A stretch of 34,526 nt of DNA from Nitrospirota bacterium (GCA_027415345.1 DAIBTC010000006.1:1-34526), one strand, 5' to 3'. Positions 9,210-20,659 are shown, numbered from the stretch's first letter. Numbers and translations are program-made. The notes: generated by a model from the letters alone, not told the origin.

Positions 9210-10423
9210 CGCGAAAATTCCTGACCTTCAAGCCCCTTTTCCTTAGAGGGCTTTACTGGGCGGCGTCTCTTTTTTCCCTTTTTCTTCTCCTCCAAAATCC
9301 CGATGGCTGGCTGACCGGAAACGAGGCCTTGGGGGCCGCCTCTCCCTCGATCCATGCCATTGAAAAAAAGCTTGAAGCCCGGGAGAGGGAGCTGCGGGAG
9401 CTGAAATCCCGGCTCCTGAAGAACAAGGCGCGTCTGAGTCGATACAAGGGAAGACGGCTGAAGCTGAAGGTCAGAATTCTGAAACTCCGGGTTTCCCTGG
9501 AATCCTTTCATCTTCAGGTCGAGAGGCTCCAGATCAGGGAAATACAGGACCGCCAGGCCATCAAAGGCCTCGATCGGGCCATGGCCCGCCTCGGTGTGGT
9601 CGTCAGTGCAGATCTTCGACAGAAAAACTCCCTCGAGTCTCGCCTCCTTCTCCGGACGGCAGAAGTCTCCCTTTCGCGCCTTGACGGAACGGATATCCAG
9701 CCCGAGACCATCCTTCGTTCCAATATTCTTTCCGACCAGACGCATCATCTTGAAACTCTCCTTCATGACTATCGCAACAGGGAAGATCGCCTGAAGCTCA
9801 GCAGGGCCCAGCTTAAGATCATCCAGAATCATGAAAAGAGACTTCTGAAAAGGCGGGAAAAAGAGGAATCCCTTCTCAAAAAGAAAATGTCCGGAATAGA
9901 GCTGGAGATCGCGCGGCTGAAAAAAAAGGAAACGGACCTTGCTAAGGACAATCGTTCCATTTTGAAGCGCCGACGCGAACTGATGAACCTGATCGCTCGT
10001 CTTGAGCGGATGAGGCGTCTGAGCCATCGCCATGAAACCTTTTCACACCCTCCCGTCCTGGGACATACAATGTTCATGTGGCCGGTTCGGGGAAAAATCG
10101 TCGAGAAATATGGAACTTTTCACGATGGGATCGATATCGCCGCCCCCGTCGGGTCCCGCGTCCACGCCGCCTGGCGTGGAAAGGTCCTCTTTGCCCGCGC
10201 CTACTCCGGTTATGGGCGGCTCGTCATCCTGGCCCACGGAGACCACCTCTATACGCTTTACGGGCATCTTGACCATATTTTCGCGAAGGAGGGCCAGCCG
10301 GTCCCCGAAGGGGGCATCATCGGCACGGTCGGTCGCGGAGGGACTCGAGGGCAGTCAACCCTCTTTTTCGGGGTGACACGACGGGGAAAGCCCATGAGTC
10401 CTATGGGATTCCTTGCACGGTGA
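9206..10423 (+). CDS. EnvC-like murein hydrolase activator: coiled coil plus LytM/M23 domain (GTG start)
   Basis: N-terminal TM, a long coiled coil (IEKKLEARERELRELKSRLLKNK...), C-terminal M23 fold (HDGIDIAAPVGSRVHAAWRGKVLFA...YTLYGHLDHI...GQSTLFFGVTRRGKPMSP). Start codon shared as GTGA with the ftsX stop. Confidence 0.85.
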   Translation: MTRKFLTFKPLFLRGLYWAASLFSLFLLLQNPDGWLTGNEALGAASPSIHAIEKKLEARERELRELKSRLLKNKARLSRYKGRRLKLKVRILKLRVSLESFHLQVERLQIREIQDRQAIKGLDRAMARLGVVVSADLRQKNSLESRLLLRTAEVSLSRLDGTDIQPETILRSNILSDQTHHLETLLHDYRNREDRLKLSRAQLKIIQNHEKRLLKRREKEESLLKKKMSGIELEIARLKKKETDLAKDNRSILKRRRELMNLIARLERMRRLSHRHETFSHPPVLGHTMFMWPVRGKIVEKYGTFHDGIDIAAPVGSRVHAAWRGKVLFARAYSGYGRLVILAHGDHLYTLYGHLDHIFAKEGQPVPEGGIIGTVGRGGTRGQSTLFFGVTRRGKPMSPMGFLAR

Positions 10424-10457
10424 ACCCTTCTTCTCCTCCCGATGAGGGACGGCGTGG

Positions 10458-10486
10458 TTGTAAAGCCGGTCAATGCATGATATTCT
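10458..10486 (+). promoter_or_regulatory. Candidate sigma70 promoter for ctpA
   Basis: TTGTAA-N17-TATTCT immediately downstream of the EnvC-like stop codon. Confidence 0.55.
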
Positions 10487-10527
10487 GAAATCACGATTTG
10501 TTGAACTTGTTCGGTCTTTGAAGGGAT

Positions 10528-10552
10528 CCCGGACCCCGTCTAGGGGTCCGGG
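10528..10552 (+). promoter_or_regulatory. Perfect hairpin in the ctpA 5' leader
   Basis: CCCGGACCCC-GTCTA-GGGGTCCGGG: 10-bp perfect stem, 5-nt loop, no U-tract. Confidence 0.6.
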
Positions 10553-10576
10553 AGTATCAAAATTAAAAGGATGTCT

Positions 10577-11899
10577 ATGCGTTTTTCTGGATTTAAAAAG
10601 GGTTCGGGACGATCGGGCTGGGCGTTGATCATGAAAACTGGGAACATCATTCTCGTGCTTGCGATCGGCATTTTGGTCGGAGGTGTGGGCCATGCCGTTC
10701 TGGCGGATGGGGGAACGGACAAAAGTCTCAAGATTTTCTCCATGGTCTATGCCTTGATCCAGAACGACTACGTCGACAAGATTCCGGCCCAGCCGGTCCT
10801 TGACAGCGCAATCCGGGGAATGGTGGCCTCCCTGGATCCTCACTCCGAATATATGACCCCTCAGGAATACCATGACCTCGAGATCAATACCCAGGGTCGT
10901 TTCGGAGGCGTCGGCATCAAGATCACCACGGAGGGGAATCATATCATTGTCCAGGCCCCTATTGACGATTCGCCGGCCTTCCGGGCGGGAATCAAGTCCG
11001 GAGACGAGATTACGCGGGTGAATGGTGTGAGCACGGCCTCTCTCGGTCTGGCAAAGGCCGTCCGGACGATGCGGGGACGACCCGGAACCCATGTGGTTCT
11101 TACCATATTCCGAAAAGGGGTTTTCAAGGCCCGGGATTTTGATCTGGTCCGCGAGGTTATCAAGATCCATACGGTCAAGTTTCGCATGCTTAAAAATCAT
11201 ATCGGATATGTCCTTGTCAGGGAGTTTTCCGAGAACACCGCGCGGGATCTCGATGTTACCCTGAAGAAACTCGACCATCGTGGCATGAGGGCCCTTGTCA
11301 TCGATCTCCGGAACAACCCCGGGGGCCTGCTGACAAGCGCTGTTGATGTCTCCTCCCTTTTCATTCCCGACAACAAGGTGGTTGTGTCGATGAAGGGCCG
11401 CAGGCAGGAGCGTGCCTTCCGCTCCCACGGGGGAGAAGATTTTCCCCGTGTCCCTGTTGTAATTCTGGTAAACACGGAAACGGCCTCGGCGGCAGAAATC
11501 GTTTCAGGTGCCCTTCAGGACTATCATCGGGCCACGATCATCGGAACCCAGACCTTTGGCAAGGGGTCGGTCCAGACTATCCTTCCTCTATTCGACGGAT
11601 CAGCTCTCCGGTTGACGACAGCCCGTTATTTCACCCCATCGGGGCGCTCTATCCAGGATTATGGCATTACTCCGGACCTCATCGTGAAGGAGAAGATCCC
11701 TCATGGGGCCCGGGCCATATCCGTCCCTCGTGAGGTGGACCTGAAACATCATTTTCTCAACCCCGACGGGAAAGAGCATCATGTGGTCATTCCTTCCGGG
11801 AACATCCAGAAACACCTTGTCTACCCCATCCCCTCGGGTAAGGATGACACCCAGCTTTCCGCCGCGATCAGGATCCTTGAGCGAAAGATTTCCGACTGA
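10577..11899 (+). CDS. ctpA: Carboxy-terminal processing protease CtpA (S41, PDZ domain)
   Basis: PDZ GGVGIKITTEGNHIIVQAPIDDSPAFRAGIKSGDEI; catalytic TETASAAEIVSGALQDY and GTQTFGKGSVQ. ATG at 10577 has AAGGA spaced upstream; 10571 is an alternative. Confidence 0.95.
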   Translation: MRFSGFKKGSGRSGWALIMKTGNIILVLAIGILVGGVGHAVLADGGTDKSLKIFSMVYALIQNDYVDKIPAQPVLDSAIRGMVASLDPHSEYMTPQEYHDLEINTQGRFGGVGIKITTEGNHIIVQAPIDDSPAFRAGIKSGDEITRVNGVSTASLGLAKAVRTMRGRPGTHVVLTIFRKGVFKARDFDLVREVIKIHTVKFRMLKNHIGYVLVREFSENTARDLDVTLKKLDHRGMRALVIDLRNNPGGLLTSAVDVSSLFIPDNKVVVSMKGRRQERAFRSHGGEDFPRVPVVILVNTETASAAEIVSGALQDYHRATIIGTQTFGKGSVQTILPLFDGSALRLTTARYFTPSGRSIQDYGITPDLIVKEKIPHGARAISVPREVDLKHHFLNPDGKEHHVVIPSGNIQKHLVYPIPSGKDDTQLSAAIRILERKISD

Positions 11900-11981
11900 T
11901 GTTTGGGGACCTGGTCTGGGCCGGATTTTTCCCCTAGTCTCTCTGGATTTCTCTCTCCTTTTTCCGATGAATTTGGGGGGC

Positions 11982-12010
11982 TTGCCAACCCCCCATTCCT
12001 TTGATATCCT
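11982..12010 (+). promoter_or_regulatory. Candidate sigma70 promoter of groESL
   Basis: TTGCCA-N17-TATCCT directly upstream of the CIRCE element. Confidence 0.65.
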
Positions 12011-12011
12011 T

Positions 12012-12038
12012 TTATCACTCAGTAGGTGTGAGTGCTAA
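12012..12038 (+). promoter_or_regulatory. CIRCE operator (HrcA binding site)
   Basis: TTATCACTC-AGTAGGTGT-GAGTGCTAA; matches the CIRCE consensus TTAGCACTC-N9-GAGTGCTAA with one mismatch, just upstream of groES. Confidence 0.92.
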
Positions 12039-12074
12039 AACCTTGGGTCAACTTCAAGCAAAATGGAGGTATTT

Positions 12075-12338
12075 ATGAAATTTAAGCCTTTGAAGGATCG
12101 TGTTTTTGTCAGCTACGCCGAGGAGGTCGAAAAAACTCAGGGAGGACTCTACATCCCCGATGCGGCGAAGGAAAAGCCCCAGAAAGGCAAGGTTGAGGAA
12201 ATCGGCGAAGATGTGAAATCCCTCAAAAAGGGTGACACTGTCCTTTTCGACAAATACTCCGGATCAAAGATCTCCATTGATGGGACGGATTTCCTTATTC
12301 TCAAGGAAGAAGATATTTTGGGAATCTTTGTTGCCTGA
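12075..12338 (+). CDS. groES: Co-chaperonin GroES
   Basis: MKFKPLKDRVFVSYAEEVEKTQGGLYIPDAAKEKPQKGKVEEIG...; aatggaggt SD before the ATG at 12075. Confidence 0.97.
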   Translation: MKFKPLKDRVFVSYAEEVEKTQGGLYIPDAAKEKPQKGKVEEIGEDVKSLKKGDTVLFDKYSGSKISIDGTDFLILKEEDILGIFVA

Positions 12339-12345
12339 GGTTTAA

Positions 12346-14040
<1,695 letters not shown>

Positions 14041-14055
14041 GAGTCATCGTTTTCG

Positions 14056-14084
14056 AAGGGGGGGATTTTCCCCCCCTTTTTTTT
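14056..14084 (+). terminator. Rho-independent terminator after groEL
   Basis: AA-GGGGGGG-ATTTT-CCCCCCC-TTTTTTTT. Confidence 0.92.
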
Positions 14085-14227
14085 GTCCGGACAGGTTTCG
14101 CCAGTGATCCCGGATGATGTAAAATAACAAGACATGGAGATCTCGTGGGCCGCTTTCTTGGGGTCGGTTTCCGGGCCTGGAAAACAAAAAATTTGGGATA
14201 AAACCTGATCCAAGGAGGAATGAATCG

Positions 14228-14560
14228 ATGAGTGCCAATGTTGCGGAGGTGTCTACAGCCGAATGGGACAAGCGTGTCCTTGAGTCCAAGGGGGTGGTCA
14301 TGGTTGACTTCTGGGCCCCCTGGTGCGGACCATGTCGAATGGTTGCTCCCGTGGTGGACGAGTTGGCGGAAGAGTACAAGGGGCGTGTGACCTTCATGAA
14401 GCTCAACACCGACGACAACCAGGATATTGCAGTCAGGTACCAGGTGATGGGAATTCCGACCTTGATCTTCTTCAAGGACGGAAAGGTGGTGAGCAAACTC
14501 GTCGGGGCCCAGAGCAAGAAGACCTTCAAGGAAAAGATTGAAGAACTTCTGGCGGCCTGA
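14228..14560 (+). CDS. trxA: Thioredoxin
   Basis: VMVDFWAPWCGPCRMVAPVVDELAEEY...YQVMGIPTLIFFKDGKVVSKLVGAQSK. Confidence 0.97.
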   Translation: MSANVAEVSTAEWDKRVLESKGVVMVDFWAPWCGPCRMVAPVVDELAEEYKGRVTFMKLNTDDNQDIAVRYQVMGIPTLIFFKDGKVVSKLVGAQSKKTFKEKIEELLAA

Positions 14561-14565
14561 CAAGG

Positions 14566-16212
14566 GTGATCTCCCATCTCCGAATCTCAGCCTTTGCGAC
14601 GATCGAGGAGATGTCTGTCTCCTTCGAGGAAGGGCTGACGGTCATTACCGGAGAAACAGGCGCCGGAAAGTCCCTTCTTGTTGACGCACTTTTTCTGGTC
14701 TCGGGGCAAAAGCCCCGGGGCCTGACAGTGCGCCCGGGTTTCCCTGAGGGGGTCGTCGAAGCCTCATTCTCCTCTCCTACCCTTACGATTCCCGAATCCC
14801 TCTCCGAACTCATAGCTCCCGGCGAGGATATCGTCATCCGTCGCGTCGTGACCTCGACCGGCCGTTTCAGACAGACTGTCAACGGACAACCGGTCTCCAA
14901 TGCCCAACTCCAGTCCCTGGTCGATATCCTTTTCGATATCGTCGGCCAGGGGGACAATCACCGCCTTTCCCAAAGTGAGGTTCATCGTCACTACCTCGAT
15001 GCCTTTGCCGGGACCTCGGGTCTTGCCGAAAGTTTCGAGGCCTTGCGCCGGGAGATCCTGACCCTCCGGAGGCAGAGGGAGGAGATAGCGGACCGCCGGG
15101 AGCGTGACCTGCGGGAACGGGAGGAGCGAATCCGGATGCAGGAAGATGCGGAGACTCTGTCCGGTCGTCCGGGAGAGTTCGAGGAGCTTTCAAAGACTCT
15201 GTCGGCCCAGCTCAATCTTCAGGAAATTCTTCTTCTGACGGGCCAGTCCTATGGGGCCCTTTATGAGGATGAGGAGAGCGTCCTCTCCCACCTTGGGCGC
15301 ATCGTCTCCGATCTCGACCATATTCTTTCCTTCGACCCGACTATACAGGAGGTCCGGTCTTCCCTTGGCGAGGCGATCGAGATCCTGAAGGATTCCGCCC
15401 ACGAGCTTCATCGTTACCGGGAATCACTTGAGATGGATCCGGAGCACCTTTCGGCTCTGGAATCCCGTTTCAGTCTCTATAGAAGACTTGCCCAGAAGTA
15501 TCATGTCAGGCCGGAAGAACTCGTCGGCCATCTGGAGCAGGCGATGATGACAGAGTCCCTATCATCAGAGCTGGCCCTCGAGGAGATCGATCGTCACATC
15601 CGTGATTGCGAAGCCAGGCTCCTGGAGATCGGGCAACATCTGGGGGAGAGACGCCGGGCCGCTTCGGAGGGCTTTTCTTCGGAGGTGTGTGACGTCCTTC
15701 GTTGCTTGCGGATCGAACACCCATCTTTTTCTGTCTCCCTTGTCCCTTATCCCGATTCCCTGGGCGGCCCATACGGAAGGGATCGGGTGGAATTTCTGTT
15801 TTCGGCCAACCCTGGAATTCCGGAGCGTCCGTTGGGTCAGGTGGCGTCCGGAGGCGAAATTTCTCGCGTTCTTCTGGCGATAAAGTCGGTCCTGTCTGGT
15901 TCTGACAAGGTTCCGACCCTCATCTTCGACGAGATCGATTCAGGAATCGGGGGGGAGGTGGGGGAGGTTCTGGGGGACCTTCTGAAAGAAATCGGCCAGA
16001 GTCGACAGGTCCTGGCGATCACACACCTGCACCAGGTCGCCCGAAAGGGAGATCACCACCTTCTGGTCCGGAAGGTCTCCGAAGGCGGCCAGACCCGGTC
16101 CAGAATTTCCGTTCTCGAAGGGGAAGACCGGGTCCGGGAAATTGCCCGCATGCTCGGAGGGGAAAAGATTTCTCCTTCGGCGATGAGCATCGCCCGGGAT
16201 CTTCTTTCCTAG
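14566..16212 (+). CDS. recN: DNA repair protein RecN (GTG start)
   Basis: TVITGETGAGKSLLVDAL, long coiled coil, LGQVASGGEISRVLLAIKSVL, LIFDEIDSGIGGEV, ITHLHQVA. Confidence 0.95.
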   Translation: MISHLRISAFATIEEMSVSFEEGLTVITGETGAGKSLLVDALFLVSGQKPRGLTVRPGFPEGVVEASFSSPTLTIPESLSELIAPGEDIVIRRVVTSTGRFRQTVNGQPVSNAQLQSLVDILFDIVGQGDNHRLSQSEVHRHYLDAFAGTSGLAESFEALRREILTLRRQREEIADRRERDLREREERIRMQEDAETLSGRPGEFEELSKTLSAQLNLQEILLLTGQSYGALYEDEESVLSHLGRIVSDLDHILSFDPTIQEVRSSLGEAIEILKDSAHELHRYRESLEMDPEHLSALESRFSLYRRLAQKYHVRPEELVGHLEQAMMTESLSSELALEEIDRHIRDCEARLLEIGQHLGERRRAASEGFSSEVCDVLRCLRIEHPSFSVSLVPYPDSLGGPYGRDRVEFLFSANPGIPERPLGQVASGGEISRVLLAIKSVLSGSDKVPTLIFDEIDSGIGGEVGEVLGDLLKEIGQSRQVLAITHLHQVARKGDHHLLVRKVSEGGQTRSRISVLEGEDRVREIARMLGGEKISPSAMSIARDLLS

Positions 16213-16279
16213 GAATCTGCCCGCCCTCCTCTTGAGTTGCCGCCGTTCTGTCTAGAATGACATTTCACCCCGCAAACCC

Positions 16280-19021
16280 TCATTTTCGCAGTTCCCTCAG
16301 GATTTTCTGCACCCGATCCCCGAAGGTGGCGAGATCTCCGCGACGCAGGGCGTCATCTGCTTCCCGTCCCAACCTTTGAAGGCGCGAAACCAGCCCCGAA
16401 GGCGCATTCCTTCCCTGAACCCTCCTGGAGGCAAATGACAGGGAGGGATGGGGAGTTCCCGTAAAGAGATCATTCAGGGCCTGGTCGAGGGTTTTTCTCA
16501 TGACCACCCTGTCCCCCATGGAGACGATTACCCGTCGCAATTCCGGGAGCGCTCCAGGACTGGTTGCCGAAAGGTAGAGAGGTTCGACGTAGAGGAGGGA
16601 ATGGGCGATGGGAATGATCAAGAGCGTTCCCCTCACCACCCGCGATCCCTGCTGGTTCCAGAGGGTCAGTTGCTTGGAGATCGGACCCCGCTGGTCGATA
16701 CGGGCCTCGATCTGGTTCGGACCATAGATCAGCCGCTCCTTTGGAGAGCGATAGACCTTGAGTTCTCCCTGGCGGGAGAGCTCGGAGCGTCCCACGAGCC
16801 AGGCGGAAAGGTTGTCCCGGTGGGCCGGGGTATAAGGGAGCATCATCACGTATTCTTCCTGGGCCTCCCCGGGAAGACGCAGGACCATATAGTAAGGAGA
16901 GAGGGGCCGTTCGTCGCGTTCGGCCAGGGACCACAGATCTTCCCGGTTGAAAAAGACCTGCGGGTCCGTCATGTGGAACGAGGCCAGGATTCGGGCGGAA
17001 ATGGCGAACATGGAAGGCGGAAAGCGAAGGTGAGGGAGGACTTCCTGCGGAATCTCCCTTGCTGGCCGGAAGAGGGTTGGAAAGGCTTTCCGGTAGGCCG
17101 AAAGGATCGGATCGGAGGGATCGGTCACATAGAAGGAAACGCCTCCGGTCTTGGGATCGATCAGGATCTTGACGGAATTCCGGATGTAGTTGAGTCTTTC
17201 CGGCCAGGAGGAGAGGGCCCGGCGGTGGCCGCTCCGAATGAGACGCCCCGTATGAAAGAATCCTGCTGAGCCACGGATCTCCGAGGAATAGGGGTAGGAG
17301 TCCGAGGTCGTGTAGGCATCCATCATCCAGACCAGATGGCCGTCGGGCCCGATGACGGGGACGACATCCGGATCGAGACGAAGGAAGGGGGCCAGACGTT
17401 CAACGATGTCGAAGATGTCCCGGTGGACCAGAATGCGGCTCTTGTCGGTGATGGCGGTCGAAAGGAAGATCTTGAAGGAACCGTATTCATAGGAGTAGAG
17501 AAGGCGGCGAAGGGGGGAGGAGAGGCGAATGCCTCCCGTTCCGTCATAATGATTGTAGATGTTCTGGCGGCCCTTCGGATAGTCGAATTCGGGAATTCGC
17601 GTGTTGACGATGGCATAAGGTGCCGGCTGGTCTCCGTAATAGATCCGCGAGTGGGAGACCACCACGGGAACGGAGGACTGGGGAGGAATGTCCCGGATCC
17701 AGAAGGCAGGAAGGCCTTCGGGTGTGACTCTGTTTACGGGGGACATGATCAGTCCGTGACCGTGGGTATAAGTCAGGTGGACATTGATCCAGTTGGGGCT
17801 CGGAAGATTGGCATAGGAGATCTCTCTGGGGGCCACCAGAACCTGGCGGAGGACTCCGTTGATCCGGTAGCGGTCGGGAGCCAGAATCGGAAAGGTATAA
17901 TAGGTCCGTATCTGCTGGAGCTGGCGGACGGTCGTCAGCATGGGACGGTGGTCCCAGAGGCGGATGTTCCGGATCGTCGGCCGGTTGTCGGCAAGGTCAG
18001 CGGGGGTCAGGTCGGAAAGGTTCGAAATGCGTTCCGAGTGTGTTCCATCGATGTGGAAGGCCTTGCGGGTTCCGGCGATATTGTTGACGATATAGGACTT
18101 TTCCATGTTGAACTGGTTGGGCAGGACCACAAACCTGGAGAGAATCCAGGGGTAGAGGAGGAGTCCCCCCGCCCAGACCAGAAAGGAGAGTCCCAGGAGG
18201 GACCCGGAGACAAGGGCCTGCCGACGAAAACTTTCCACGAAAAGGGCCAGCGCGGATAATGCCAGGATCAGGGCGAGAACGGTGGCGGCGGGAATGCGGG
18301 CGTGGACATCGGCATAGGAGGCGCCGGACAGGACCTGGTGGGAGGAGAGGAGGGTCTTTGTCCGGAGGAGAAGAGAATCCACGGAAAGGACCATGAGAAG
18401 GCCAGCACCCAGACGCATGAGAACCTTTCTCCAGACGGGATGGAGGGAGAGGCGGTTCTGGGCGATCGAAACCTGTCCCCCGGGAAGACCCAGAAGGAGA
18501 CCCAGGACGAGGGCAAAGAGAAGGGAGTCCTGGAGAACCCCTGTGAGAAGGTCATAAACCGGCAGATGAAACAGGTAGAACCCGACAGGCAGCCCGAGTA
18601 TCGGATCGGGGAATCCTGTGACGGGAGCGTTATAGGCGGCCAGGAGGCGTAGGGCATCCCGGGTTCCCGACAGGGGAAGGGCGACCAGGAGGGCAAGAAT
18701 GGCGATTCCCCCATCGATGGCAGGGCCGAGTCCGGACAGGGCAAGAGAGACCGGCTCGATTCCAGTAGGTCCACGTCGCCTGAGGGTCAGGGTGGGAAGC
18801 GCCCGGATCAGAGGGCGCAGGGACCCTGCGAGAACAAGAAAGAAAATCAGGTAGACCCCGAGAAAGACGGCGCTTCTCGATTCAAGAAGGGTCATGAAGA
18901 CCGGCACCTGGCTATTTGAGCGGTACCACAGGAAGTCGGCCCAGAGGTCGAGAAGGAACTGGCCGCCGAAATACAGGGCCACAACCAGGACAAGGGCGGC
19001 AAGAGGCCAGTGTTTTCTCAT
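16280..19021 (-). CDS. UPF0182-family large membrane protein
   Basis: 913 aa; multi-TM N-terminus (LYFGGQFLLDLWADFLWYRS), then a large domain with NMEKSYIVNNIAGTRKAF, NWINVHLTYTHGHGLIMSPVNRVTPEGLPAFWIRDIPP and GPNQIEARIDQRGPISKQLTLWNQQGSRVVRGTLLIIPI, typical of UPF0182. Confidence 0.93.
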   Translation of the reverse strand: MRKHWPLAALVLVVALYFGGQFLLDLWADFLWYRSNSQVPVFMTLLESRSAVFLGVYLIFFLVLAGSLRPLIRALPTLTLRRRGPTGIEPVSLALSGLGPAIDGGIAILALLVALPLSGTRDALRLLAAYNAPVTGFPDPILGLPVGFYLFHLPVYDLLTGVLQDSLLFALVLGLLLGLPGGQVSIAQNRLSLHPVWRKVLMRLGAGLLMVLSVDSLLLRTKTLLSSHQVLSGASYADVHARIPAATVLALILALSALALFVESFRRQALVSGSLLGLSFLVWAGGLLLYPWILSRFVVLPNQFNMEKSYIVNNIAGTRKAFHIDGTHSERISNLSDLTPADLADNRPTIRNIRLWDHRPMLTTVRQLQQIRTYYTFPILAPDRYRINGVLRQVLVAPREISYANLPSPNWINVHLTYTHGHGLIMSPVNRVTPEGLPAFWIRDIPPQSSVPVVVSHSRIYYGDQPAPYAIVNTRIPEFDYPKGRQNIYNHYDGTGGIRLSSPLRRLLYSYEYGSFKIFLSTAITDKSRILVHRDIFDIVERLAPFLRLDPDVVPVIGPDGHLVWMMDAYTTSDSYPYSSEIRGSAGFFHTGRLIRSGHRRALSSWPERLNYIRNSVKILIDPKTGGVSFYVTDPSDPILSAYRKAFPTLFRPAREIPQEVLPHLRFPPSMFAISARILASFHMTDPQVFFNREDLWSLAERDERPLSPYYMVLRLPGEAQEEYVMMLPYTPAHRDNLSAWLVGRSELSRQGELKVYRSPKERLIYGPNQIEARIDQRGPISKQLTLWNQQGSRVVRGTLLIIPIAHSLLYVEPLYLSATSPGALPELRRVIVSMGDRVVMRKTLDQALNDLFTGTPHPSLSFASRRVQGRNAPSGLVSRLQRLGREADDALRRGDLATFGDRVQKILRELRK

Positions 19022-19169
19022 CGGATCTCCGGTTCTGAAATGGGGGTTCGCGTTTTCTCTATTTTCCTACGCGCAATGGGCCGGTGGCAATGAATCAAGG
19101 AAAATACAGGGTTGGAAGATTCGCCGGTGCGGTTGAGGTTCCTGGGATCAATCCGGAGCTTCCGGAGGT

Positions 19170-20642
19170 TTACTTCCCGGAGCCGTGATCTTTGACCACC
19201 TGGATGAAACGGTTGGTCATGTCGAGGCCATCCATCGTGGCTCCGGAATCGCGGAACCGGCAAAGAGTGTCAATGACGGGCGCTGTGATCTCCTCACCCG
19301 GCACGAGCAGCGGAACGCCCGGAGGATAGACTGTCACGATGTCCGAGGCAATGCGGCCGGTTGAATCTTCGAGGGGGACGGTTTCGTGTTGGGCAAAAAA
19401 GGCCTCTCGGGGCGTCATCCGGAGAAGATTGTCAAAAAAAACCATGGATGGAACAGGGGATCGGCTAGCCTGTCGGTGGTTTTCCCTGGAGAGGGCAACC
19501 AGGGCGTTGACAAGCCGTTCCAGATCTCCACGGTGATCCCCGATGCTGACGATGACGAGGACGTGGTCGATATCGGCCATCTCCACCTGAATGCCAAATT
19601 CCAGGTTCAGGCGCTGGGAGACCTGGTATCCCGAGACTCCCCATCCCCGCACATCGATTGTGAGCTTTGTTTCGTCGAGGTCGTTTTCCCCTCCGGACAT
19701 GGCCTGAATCTCGGTCCGGTTGGCGCACCTTAGCCCCGGAATCTCCCTTATTTTCATTCGGGCCCATCGCGCAAGCTCCAGGGCACGCCCCAGGAGCTTC
19801 ACCCCTTCGGTGGCCATCTGCATGCGGGCGAGATCGAGGGAGGCCATCAGGATGTAGGAGGGGCTTGTCGTCTGGAGGTAGCGCAGGACAGTGGAAAGTC
19901 GATCGAGGTCGATCCGCTCTTTGCGGGCGTGAAGCATGGAGGCCTGAGTCATCCCTCCGATAATCTTGTGCGTGGACTGGACGGCCAGGTCGATCCCGGC
20001 GGCCATTCCGGAGGAGGGGAGCTCGGGATGGAAATGGAGGTGGGGCCCATGGGCTTCGTCGAGAAGGACGCGCATTCCTTTGGCGTGGGCGGCTTCCGCC
20101 ACCCGGACCAGATCAATGGTGACCCCGTAGTAGTTGGGAGAGGTCAGGTAGAGTGTCCGTATCTCCGAGTGACGGTCGATGCTGTCGAGGATGTCCCGGG
20201 TCCCGTAATTGAGCGGAAAGGAGGCGCCGTGCTCCGTCCTGAAGGGGATGAAGACCGGCTGGCATCCGGTCATGATCATCCCGGAAATTACCGATTTGTG
20301 GACATTTCGGGTGACCAGGACAGGCTCCCCCGGATTGAGGGAGGCCACGACCATGGCCTGGTTTCCCCCCGAGGTTCCATTGACGAGAAAGTAGGACTGG
20401 TCAGCTCCATAGATCTCTGCCGCCAGCTCCTGGGACTCCTTGATGACTCCCCGGGGTTTCTGGAGAGAGTCCACTTCGTCAAGGCAGGTCAGGTCGATCG
20501 AAAAGACCCGGGGTCCCACAAACTTGCGAAAACGCGTCGAGATCCCTTTTCCGCTTTTGTGGCCGGGGGTGTGGAAGGAAACTTTCCGGCTTTCGGCAAG
20601 GGAGACCATCGCGTCGAAAAGAGGCGTTTTGCTCTGGTCCAT
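19170..20642 (-). CDS. PLP-dependent Orn/Lys/Arg decarboxylase (SpeA-like short form)
   Basis: TPGHKSGKG; YFLVNGTSGGNQAMVVA; LTSPNYYGVTIDL; VLLDEAHGPHLHFHPELP; QSTHKIIGGMTQASMLH (PLP lysine). Located 17 nt after speE. Confidence 0.92.
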   Translation of the reverse strand: MDQSKTPLFDAMVSLAESRKVSFHTPGHKSGKGISTRFRKFVGPRVFSIDLTCLDEVDSLQKPRGVIKESQELAAEIYGADQSYFLVNGTSGGNQAMVVASLNPGEPVLVTRNVHKSVISGMIMTGCQPVFIPFRTEHGASFPLNYGTRDILDSIDRHSEIRTLYLTSPNYYGVTIDLVRVAEAAHAKGMRVLLDEAHGPHLHFHPELPSSGMAAGIDLAVQSTHKIIGGMTQASMLHARKERIDLDRLSTVLRYLQTTSPSYILMASLDLARMQMATEGVKLLGRALELARWARMKIREIPGLRCANRTEIQAMSGGENDLDETKLTIDVRGWGVSGYQVSQRLNLEFGIQVEMADIDHVLVIVSIGDHRGDLERLVNALVALSRENHRQASRSPVPSMVFFDNLLRMTPREAFFAQHETVPLEDSTGRIASDIVTVYPPGVPLLVPGEEITAPVIDTLCRFRDSGATMDGLDMTNRFIQVVKDHGSGK

Positions 20643-20659
20643 CGAGAGGTCGGTTCCGT

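Noticed and set aside
10528-10552. Hairpin as an intrinsic terminator of the EnvC-like gene
   Set aside because: It lies downstream of a good promoter and has no U-tract; treated as a leader element instead.
14097-14125. Possible trxA promoter (TTTCGC-N18-TAAAAT)
   Set aside because: The -10 is reasonable but the -35 is poor; not strong enough to list.
17336-18259. 307-aa plus-strand ORF opposite the UPF0182 gene
   Set aside because: Antisense shadow; UPF0182 motifs are clear on the minus strand.
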